DNA of 9,306 nt, from NCBI GenBank assembly GCA_945950065.1, contig CAMFGQ010000053.1, positions 1 through 9,306 on the forward strand, in the 5' to 3' direction. Origin of the DNA: an uncultured Clostridia bacterium. GTDB taxonomy: Bacteria; Bacillota; Clostridia; Peptostreptococcales; Acidaminobacteraceae. This document shows, one piece after another, positions 1 through 5,173 of this stretch (its first letter is position 1; every line of letters starts with the position of its first letter). The position numbers and the translations under genes were made by a program. Under the pieces are notes generated by a model. It did no database searches and was not told the origin of the DNA. It worked only from the letters and a program-made list of their open reading frames with translations.

Positions 1-1208
1 TCACGGATGTTCTCCAGCCAGTGTTCGTAGATTTTGACGAAGCGAGCAGGTACAAATTCCATCTCACCCTTTTTCACACTCTCTAGAGCAAGTTCAGCAA
101 GGGAATCCATTTGTAAGAACCACTGGAGACTCTCCCTTGGCTCAATGGCATGATGACAGCGATAGCAATGGCCTACACTGTGAACATGCTTTTTCACTTC
201 AAGCAGATAACCTTCTTCCTTTAAATCTTCTACGATCTGTTTCCTTGCAGCGTAGCGGTCAAGCCCTTGATAGACTCCACCCTCTTCATTGATGATGGCC
301 TTTTCAGTAAAAATGTTAATGGAATCAAGATCATGACGCTGACCAATCTCATAGTCATTGGGATCATGGGCAGGAGTCACCTTCAGTGCACCCGTTCCAA
401 GCTCACGATCTACATAGGCATCGGCGATAATAGGAAGCTTTCTCCCTACAAGAGGAAGAAGCGCATACTTTCCAATAAGATGGCTGTAGCGAGGATCTTC
501 AGGATGTACCGCAATGGCCGTATCGCCTAACATGGTTTCAGGCCGTGTTGTGGCAATGATCAGACGCTCATCACTGCCTTCAATGGGATAGGCAATGGAA
601 TAAAAGGCTCCCTCTACATCCTCGTGCTCAACTTCTGCATCACTAAGAGAGGTACCACAATCACTACACCAGTTGATCAGTCGTGTACCGCGGTAGATTT
701 CTCCTTCTTCAAAAAGGCGAACAAAGACCTCCGTAACGGCTTTAGAACATCCCTCGTCCATGGTAAAGCGTTCTCTACGCCAATCACAGCTATCCCCTAG
801 CTTCTTCATTTGATTGACGATTTGTCCACCATATTTTTCTTTCCACTGCCAAGCATAGTCTAAGAATTCTTCTCTGGTCATGTCTTCTTTGGTCAGCCCT
901 TTTTCATTCCTGAGCATCTCCAAGACCTTTACTTCTGTGGCAATGGAGGCATGGTCTGTTCCCGGAAGCCAGAGGGTCTCATAACCTTGCATACGTTTAT
1001 GGCGAATCAGAATGTCCTGCATGGTATGGTTCAGTGCATGACCTTCATGGAGATTTCCCGTAATGTTTGGGGGTGGTAGGACAATGGTAAAAGGCGTCTT
1101 CTCTGGATTGACTTCTGCATTAAAGTCTCCATGTTCCATCCACATTGCATAGATTCTGTCTTCGAATTCATGGGGATTATAGGTTTTACCCATTTCTTTT
1201 TTTAGCAT
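1..1208 (-). CDS. valS: valyl-tRNA synthetase, N-terminal 402 residues (gene runs off the left edge)
   Basis: Class Ia aminoacyl-tRNA synthetase that charges tRNA-Val with valine in the cytoplasm. Translation of the minus strand from 1208 gives the Rossmann signature PPPNITGNLHEGHAL (residues 45-59, the HIGH motif here read as HEGH), the editing-domain blocks TTRPETMLGDTAIAVHP (220-236) and GTGALKVTPAHDPNDYE (271-287). Two CxxC pairs, C181/C184 in NWCSDCG and C348/C351 in GHCYRC, look like a zinc-binding knob, which is found in some valS lineages and absent in others. The KMSKS loop, anticodon-binding domain and C-terminal coiled coil lie outside the window. The ATG at 1208 is chosen because AGAGGA lies about 6 bases upstream; the ATG five codons later lacks such a site. 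Expression should be controlled by the T-box leader just upstream. Identification is firm. Confidence 0.97.
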   Translation of the reverse strand, partial: MLKKEMGKTYNPHEFEDRIYAMWMEHGDFNAEVNPEKTPFTIVLPPPNITGNLHEGHALNHTMQDILIRHKRMQGYETLWLPGTDHASIATEVKVLEMLRNEKGLTKEDMTREEFLDYAWQWKEKYGGQIVNQMKKLGDSCDWRRERFTMDEGCSKAVTEVFVRLFEEGEIYRGTRLINWCSDCGTSLSDAEVEHEDVEGAFYSIAYPIEGSDERLIIATTRPETMLGDTAIAVHPEDPRYSHLIGKYALLPLVGRKLPIIADAYVDRELGTGALKVTPAHDPNDYEIGQRHDLDSINIFTEKAIINEEGGVYQGLDRYAARKQIVEDLKEEGYLLEVKKHVHSVGHCYRCHHAIEPRESLQWFLQMDSLAELALESVKKGEMEFVPARFVKIYEHWLENIR

Positions 1209-1260
1209 TTTGTTCCTCTTTCTATTCAAATTGTGTAAACAGTCACATCATTTTTTCTAT

Positions 1261-1295
1261 AAAAAAACGGTCTGACGCTAGGGACGTCAAACCGT
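1261..1295 (-). terminator. T-box transcription terminator before valS
   Basis: On the minus strand, ACGGTTTGACG (1295-1285) pairs over 11 positions (one G-U) with CGTCAGACCGT (1277-1267) around a 7-base loop, followed by a run of U to 1261. The upstream arm shares ACGG with the 3' part of the T-box sequence, so this hairpin and the tRNA-stabilised antiterminator are mutually exclusive. This is the expected transcriptional T-box design. Confidence 0.95.
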
Positions 1296-1456
1296 GGTAC
1301 CACCCTACTTCTGCTAACTTTAGCACTTCAGGAGCGATAAGGGGCTCACCCAATCATCTAAAAAGCGACCTTCATCCTTGCCTCGGGAAGATTTTCACCA
1401 CCCATCTTCTCTCTAGGACCTCATCAAGGACTACTCCTCTTTTATCATGGATTCAT
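1261..1456 (-). ncRNA. T-box riboswitch leader of valS (valine specifier GTC)
   Basis: Untranslated leader that senses uncharged tRNA-Val and lets transcription continue into valS. Read on the minus strand, the core T-box sequence AGGGTGGTACCACGG is at 1306-1292. Its variable base is U, which fits the A discriminator base of tRNA-Val. Stem I is visible: AGTA (1435-1432) opposite GAA (1373-1371) forms the loop-E side of the specifier loop. TCCTTG (1430-1425) pairs with CAAGGA (1380-1375). An AG-bulge-like AGAGAG is at 1414-1409, and GAAGAT/ATCTTC closes a distal loop with GGTGAAA. The triplet one base after GAA is GTC (1369-1367), a valine codon. The leader ends in an intrinsic terminator that overlaps the antiterminator. 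The 5' end is inferred from the promoter. Confidence 0.95.
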
Positions 1457-1462
1457 AGTGTT

Positions 1463-1491
1463 ATCATAGATTTTTTTCACTGCTTTGTCAA
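1463..1491 (-). promoter_or_regulatory. sigma-A type promoter of the valS T-box transcript
   Basis: On the minus strand there is a perfect -35 TTGACA (1491-1486), a 17-base spacer that includes an A7 run, and a -10 TATGAT (1468-1463, 5 of 6 matches). The start of transcription would fall near 1456, about 20 bases before the first recognisable stem I base. No other promoter this strong is seen near valS. Confidence 0.88.
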
Positions 1492-1597
1492 ACATTCTTG
1501 CTTAGGAGACTCTACATCAGATGTATTTTTAGTCTTCGTGGATTAAAAAACCATGGATTAGATCATGTTATAGAATGTAGTAGTCTCTCATCAGGGC

Positions 1598-1763
1598 CTA
1601 GGTGAAGGGTTTTGTGGTGAATCTAGGTTACACTAACCTCTTTCAGGGGTTTAAGATTTTAGGCTGTTTCACTTCATGTGGTAAATTAATTAAAATTTTA
1701 ACTCAATCATGTCAAAAATGATTGTTCTAGGTGAGATCTTATGCTATGCTTGTTGATAATCAA
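1598..1763. repeat. cluster of short palindromes and a repeated 8-mer between valS and the exported-protein gene
   Basis: The divergent gap holds several small symmetric elements. AGGTTA-CAC-TAACCT is at 1625-1639. TTAAAATTTTAA, a perfect 12-base palindrome, is at 1690-1701. CAATCAT-7-ATGATTG is at 1704-1724, its right arm touching a candidate -35. TTGAT-A-ATCAA is at 1753-1763 near the presumed start of transcription. The octamer CTAGGTGA occurs at 1598-1605 and 1727-1734, with CTAGGTTA at 1623-1630. Any of these could be a regulator-binding site; none matches an operator I can name. Apart from these and the promoters I see no gene between 1492 and 1801. Confidence 0.4.
1722..1750 (+). promoter_or_regulatory. 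candidate promoter for the exported-protein / ABC cassette
   Basis: TTGTTC (1722-1727), a 17-base spacer and TATGCT (1745-1750) form a moderate sigma-A type promoter about 50 bases before the gene at 1802. The inverted repeat at 1704-1724 overlaps the -35, as an operator might. A second possibility is TTCACT (1668-1673), 17 bases, TAAAAT (1691-1696). The sequence alone does not decide between them. Confidence 0.45.
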
Positions 1764-1801
1764 TCCTTACCCTAAAGAAAAGCAACGAAAGAAGGTACAT
1801 C

Positions 1802-2116
1802 ATGAAAAAGCCAACATCGATTGTGTTTTTCTTACTCCTCGTCTTGTTGATGGCCACCAGTTTATCTTTCGCTGAAAACCTTACCCCTACTAGCCACCTG
1901 GAAAGTGTTCCTGACTATTATTACGGCGTTACCTACTACGACGGTGGATTCTTATTGACCCCCAAGGTATATAAAAATTTGCTCATCCCAACAGGATATA
2001 CCTATGTACAAAGCGGACCTGATATAGAATTCATTCATTTTGATACGGAGTGGAATGGAAAACGCGTCAAACAACTGGTTAAATACAGATATAAGTATAG
2101 CTTTAAAAAGCGTTGA
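1802..2116 (+). CDS. small exported tyrosine-rich protein with basic C-terminal tail, unknown family
   Basis: 104 residues; I do not recognise the family. Residues 1-24 form a classic Sec signal peptide: KK, then a hydrophobic stretch IVFFLLLVLLMATSLSFA, with likely signal-peptidase I cleavage after A24 (SFA|EN). There is no lipobox cysteine, and no cysteine anywhere. The mature part, about 80 residues, has 11 tyrosines and several glycines. Residues 87-104 are strongly basic (GKRVKQLVKYRYKYSFKKR) with alternating polar and aromatic residues that suggest a beta strand. The start is supported by GAAGG six bases upstream. A strong terminator follows directly, then an ABC transporter with an immunity-type ATPase. 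Inference: it could be an antimicrobial or signalling peptide precursor, or a secreted partner of the transporter. It lacks a double-glycine leader and a lanthipeptide-like Cys/Ser/Thr core. The coding call is firm, the function open. Confidence 0.85.
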   Translation: MKKPTSIVFFLLLVLLMATSLSFAENLTPTSHLESVPDYYYGVTYYDGGFLLTPKVYKNLLIPTGYTYVQSGPDIEFIHFDTEWNGKRVKQLVKYRYKYSFKKR

Positions 2117-2125
2117 TTGCCTCTT

Positions 2126-2163
2126 ACTACTGGGAAAACCCTTTTCTTCCCAGTAGTTTTTTT
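2126..2163 (+). terminator. strong intrinsic terminator between the exported-protein gene and the ABC genes
   Basis: ACTACTGGGAA (2126-2136) pairs perfectly over 11 bases with TTCCCAGTAGT (2147-2157) around a 10-base loop, followed by a T run to 2163. It starts 10 bases after the stop codon at 2116 and ends only 17 bases before the ATPase start. No clear promoter is seen between it and the ABC genes, so it may act as a partial terminator that makes much more message for the small protein than for the transporter. Confidence 0.93.
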
Positions 2164-2170
2164 ACGCAAT

Positions 2171-2174
2171 GGAG
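2171..2174 (+). promoter_or_regulatory. ribosome-binding site that decides the ATPase start
   Basis: GGAG at 2171-2174 lies six bases before the ATG at 2181. The in-frame ATG at 2169 overlaps this site and has only the terminator T tract upstream, so 2181 is the better start. Confidence 0.7.
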
Positions 2175-2180
2175 AATGCC

Positions 2181-2884
2181 ATGAATCAATTCTTAAGATG
2201 CGAAGGAATACATAAAAGAATTAAAGGACGAGACATTCTGAAGAATGTTAACCTTTCCCTCCATGAGGGAAAAGTTTTGGGAATTGTAGGCCCTAATGGC
2301 GCTGGCAAATCAACACTGATGAAAATTATTGTGGGAGCCAACTACCCGGACAAGGGAAAGGTCCATGTGATGGATGTAGATATTCATTGCAACCGTGTGG
2401 GGGCTATTTCTCATTTTGCTTTTCTCATTGAAGAACCTGGTTTTTATCCTCATCTAAGTGGTGGACAACATCTTGAGCTTGTGGCAAGGGATCGTGGAAT
2501 CTCAGAGATCCCCCAGGAGGCCATGAACTTTATCGACTCCTCCCATGATCAACTCAAGAAAAAAGTCTATGGTTACTCCATGGGAATGAAACAACGTCTT
2601 GCTTTAGCTTTGTGTTGGACGATGCAGCCAAAGCTGATGATTCTAGATGAACCCTATAATGGACTTGATCCACAGGGATTCGTTTACTCCGAAAATCCAT
2701 CCTAGAGGAATGTAAAAAAGGGGCTTCCTTTCTTATTTCTATGCATATGTTGGGCGAGCTATCCGCAATCTCCGATGAAATCATATTTTTAGGGGATGGA
2801 GAAGTCCTATGGCAAGGAATGGAAGATCATCCCCTTCAGTTAGAAGAAAAATACCATGAATATTTTGGCGAGGTGAAGCTATGA
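2181..2884 (+). pseudogene. ABC transporter ATPase of BcrA/LanF type, broken by a one-base frameshift
   Basis: Cytoplasmic ATPase that should power the two permeases that follow. In the first frame: Walker A GPNGAGKST, a Q-loop region LIEEPGFYPHLSGG with Glu in place of Gln (the E-loop described for lantibiotic immunity ATPases), the signature YSMGMKQRL, Walker B LMILDEP and the D-loop NGLDPQG. At 2676-2678 the frame is lost: GGATTCGT reads GFV and stops at 2703-2705. The frame one base back reads I-R-L-L-R-K-S-I from 2678, then the H-loop ISMHML, and ends with TGA at 2882-2884, overlapping the next ATG. Restoring one base (GGGATT or GGAATT) gives a normal 234-residue protein. The truncated product, about 174 residues, lacks the H-loop and should not hydrolyse ATP normally. 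The rest of the frame is intact, so the change is recent or a sequencing error. Confidence 0.88.
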
Positions 2885-4038
2885 GCAGAAAACGAAGAGC
2901 ATGGATTCTTTCTGCACTATGTTTGTTCATCTTCGCCTTTTTTTATGGCATAAGAGCAAAGCGTGCTTTAGACTACGAGAGTTCTTTTATCGACATCAAA
3001 CAACAAGAGGCCCAGATGCACCTGGAAGCTCTGGAACACAACATAGCAGTTACAGACCCAAAGGCTGAAGACTATCCTTACCTCCTCCTGGAAAAAGCCA
3101 TCACCCAGGGAATGCTCCATGCCTATAGACAGTCTGATCGCAAAAGCATACTGGACCTGTATTTGAAAAGAGAAGAACTAAAGCGAGTACAAGAAGAAAA
3201 AAGCATCCGTAAACGCACCCCACATGATCGCCTTCAAGCAGAGACAGAGTACAGGATTCATCAGGATCTAGCTACACATGACATTCCGCTACGTTTAGCC
3301 TTCAGAGAAGATGGTGTCACATCCGTGACCCACTTTTTAGAGCATGGCTTTTACTATCTACTTCCCCTACTCTGCCTCTTCATGAGTGGAGACCTCTATG
3401 CAAGAGAAAAAGGAAATGGAAGCCTTAAACTGATGCTACAGAAAAGAGCATCACGAAGCTCTTTGTTTCTAGGATTGTTTTTTGAGTCCTATCTTCTCTC
3501 CTTAGTCATCTTCTTTTCTTCTCTCCTAGGCCTTTATATAGGCTCGTCTCTTATGGGTGGATGGGGAGATTTTCGCTATCCTGTTTTGGTAAAGGACCAC
3601 ATTGTCCCCTCCTACAATTTTCTGTTTTCTGGGGCACTCTACCTTCTTAGTGGAGCCTTTTTCTATACCTCCCTAGGTTTTTTCCTGAGTTTATTCTTTA
3701 AGAAAAGTTGGCTTGCCCTTCCTTCTGTATGTGTTGGAATCCTAACTATCCTCTATCTGGGAATGGAAAGCATAAAAAGACTTGATGGAGGCATCTGGCT
3801 TTACAGTCCCTTTGGCCAGCTAGCACCCTACCAACAAATCACAGGAAAATGGGTCTTCCCCATCTTTAATAAAAGTATCAATGAAGCGGGGCAAGTCAGT
3901 CACGTTCAGGCAATGGATGTGTTTCAAGAGATCCCTCTTGTTCTCTCTAATCTCCAAGCGCAGCTGATGGTACTTGGAACGGGACTTGTTTTCTTCGGCC
4001 TTGCACTTAGCTATCTTGAGCGAAAGGATCTGCTATGA
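2881..4038 (+). CDS. ABC-2 type permease with a large extracytoplasmic domain (permease 1)
   Basis: 385-residue membrane protein, likely half of the transport channel driven by the preceding ATPase. Hydrophobicity gives one N-terminal membrane segment (about 8-25), a mostly hydrophilic charged domain of about 130 residues (26-155) that should lie outside the cell and looks helical, and then a membrane part with segments near 156-172, 196-224, 247-275, 277-293 and 361-378. The loop between the last two (about 294-350) is also polar. The C-terminus ends SYLERKDLL, as is common for this permease type. The ATG overlaps the ATPase stop (ATGA), with GAGG upstream. It shares landmarks with permease 2: the N-terminal segment plus outer domain, GGWGDFRYP at 227-235, and the similar tail. 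The substrate is unknown; the context suggests a peptide. Confidence 0.85.
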   Translation: MSRKRRAWILSALCLFIFAFFYGIRAKRALDYESSFIDIKQQEAQMHLEALEHNIAVTDPKAEDYPYLLLEKAITQGMLHAYRQSDRKSILDLYLKREELKRVQEEKSIRKRTPHDRLQAETEYRIHQDLATHDIPLRLAFREDGVTSVTHFLEHGFYYLLPLLCLFMSGDLYAREKGNGSLKLMLQKRASRSSLFLGLFFESYLLSLVIFFSSLLGLYIGSSLMGGWGDFRYPVLVKDHIVPSYNFLFSGALYLLSGAFFYTSLGFFLSLFFKKSWLALPSVCVGILTILYLGMESIKRLDGGIWLYSPFGQLAPYQQITGKWVFPIFNKSINEAGQVSHVQAMDVFQEIPLVLSNLQAQLMVLGTGLVFFGLALSYLERKDLL

Positions 4039-4895
4039 CTTTGCGAAGAGAATGGATCATCTGTAAACTGTTTTTTCTTATCCTCTATGTCTTTTTGAGC
4101 ATGATCCTGTGTACATTTTATTTATATAGTGGTTGGAAAGTTTCTTCTGTGGATTATGTTCAAAAACTAAGAACAGAAAACTATGGACGTGCTCATGTAC
4201 TTGGGGAGCTCTCTCGAACCGCATTTCAACAGGATGATGCAATAAAAGAAAACATCAAAGAACAAACCCTGCTTCTAAACCAACAGGTAGAGGCAAAGGA
4301 AAAGAAGGATTGGAAAACCTCTTTATCAACCAGTATTGCGAGAAGAGAGCTTTATCAAGTGATCCTTGATCAGGGCATCCCCGAGTGGGAAGCAAACTTT
4401 CACTATGACTGGGAGATGGAGAAATATCTCCTGTCTAATTCCATCCCTCCCAAAGACTCTCCCTATGAGGCTGATGGGGTAAATCTGTTGAGTATGTATG
4501 CCAGAGACTATCTACCTTGGTTGGCAACACTTCTTGCCCTTGTCTTTATCGCCTTATCTTTTTTCTTGGAAAAGTGGAATGGAGGTATCAAGCTTTTAGT
4601 CCAGAGTCAAAAAAAGGAAAGCACCATCCTTATGGAAAAGTGTCTCCTTTCTTGGCTAGAAAGCCTACTACTCTGTTTCATTCTGGGAGCTACTTCATTT
4701 CTTCTTGGTTTTCTTTTTTGGGGATACGGGGAATGGAACTATCCCATGGAAATCCATTCCTTAGACCATGTACTGACCAGTAAAGCCCTTGTGCTGAAAA
4801 ACTCTGCCATAGGGATTTTAACGAGTTTATCCATGACCCTCTTCTCTACTCTTTCTGTAGCTCTCTATAGACGCAGAAGAAGTGATTTGCTCTAG
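4035..4895 (+). CDS. short ABC-2 type permease paralogue (permease 2)
   Basis: 286-residue membrane protein, translationally coupled to permease 1 by an ATGA overlap. It has one N-terminal membrane segment (about 11-31), an outer hydrophilic domain (32-158) rich in E, K and Q and likely helical, then segments near 159-178, 205-231 and 255-277. It resembles permease 1 in layout and in local sequence: FLEKWNGGIKLLVQ against YAREKGNGSLKLMLQ, GYGEWNYP against GGWGDFRYP, and the end YRRRRSDLL against YLERKDLL. After the GEWNYP landmark it has only about 50 residues, where permease 1 has about 150, so two membrane segments and a polar loop are missing. The stop is TAG at 4893-4895. Probably pairs with permease 1 as a heterodimer. 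Substrate unknown. Confidence 0.83.
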   Translation: MTLRREWIICKLFFLILYVFLSMILCTFYLYSGWKVSSVDYVQKLRTENYGRAHVLGELSRTAFQQDDAIKENIKEQTLLLNQQVEAKEKKDWKTSLSTSIARRELYQVILDQGIPEWEANFHYDWEMEKYLLSNSIPPKDSPYEADGVNLLSMYARDYLPWLATLLALVFIALSFFLEKWNGGIKLLVQSQKKESTILMEKCLLSWLESLLLCFILGATSFLLGFLFWGYGEWNYPMEIHSLDHVLTSKALVLKNSAIGILTSLSMTLFSTLSVALYRRRRSDLL

Positions 4896-5173
4896 GAAGT
4901 GTCTCTTTCTAAGGAATCCTCTTTAAGTGATTTTCTTTGTGTGCATAGATATACCTCCAGGGAGACTTCTAGAACAGAAGTCCTCTGGAGGTATTTCTGA
5001 AGAGGAGGGTGAGTTTTAGTCTATCTCATCTCTAACACAGTTAGAGTCCTCCCAAATAAATTGATAGAAGGAGTTAAAAGAGATCTCCTAGATAGCTGAA
5101 AGCCAAGGCATGAGAAAAGGCAAGAGCAAGCCATAAAACAGTAAGGAGCTCCCAGTAGGATTAGGACAATCAC
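4896..5173. other. convergent intergenic gap without a gene
   Basis: Lies between the end of permease 2 (plus) and the end of the nucleotidase gene (minus). All frames are broken by stops and no ribosome site leads into a credible small gene. It holds the long inverted repeat at 4947-4998 and a smaller one, CTCTAAC-ACA-GTTAGAG, at 5030-5046. GGATTA...TAATCC at 5159-5180 spans the nucleotidase stop codon. Confidence 0.6.
4947..4998. repeat. long two-part inverted repeat, possible bidirectional terminator
   Basis: The outer arms, AGATATACCTCCAG (4947-4960) and CTGGAGGTATTTCT (4985-4998), pair at 13 of 14 positions. The inner arms, GACTTCT (4964-4970) and AGAAGTC (4976-4982), pair perfectly around a 5-base loop, with a small 3/2 internal loop between the parts. 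On the plus strand only TATTTCT follows and on the minus strand there is no T run, so it would be a weak terminator in either direction. Its place between convergent genes fits transcript-end protection or termination. Confidence 0.6.

Noticed and set aside
1145..1546. Plus-strand open frame across the valS T-box
   Set aside because: It lies on the antisense of valS and its structured leader, lacks a ribosome site and shows no recognisable protein features.
1753..1763. Fur/PerR-like box (TTGATAATCAA)
   Set aside because: Only one short half-symmetric unit matches; the extended repeat of a Fur or PerR operator is absent.
1802..2116. Lactococcin 972-type or lanthipeptide precursor
   Set aside because: No cysteines, no double-glycine leader, and none of the SxYYH/NKAYYRT-like features of lactococcin 972 proteins; only size, export signal and ABC neighbourhood are similar.
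2670..2705. Programmed -1 ribosomal frameshifting in the ATPase gene
   Set aside because: No canonical X-XXY-YYZ slippery heptamer lies between the point where homology shifts (2676) and the stop (2705), and I see no matching stem-loop just downstream. A lost base explains the data better.
4893..4998. Permease 2 cut short by a premature TAG
   Set aside because: Reading past the TAG gives about 34 hydrophilic residues and no membrane segment, and the existing end (RRRRSDLL) matches the natural tail of permease 1.
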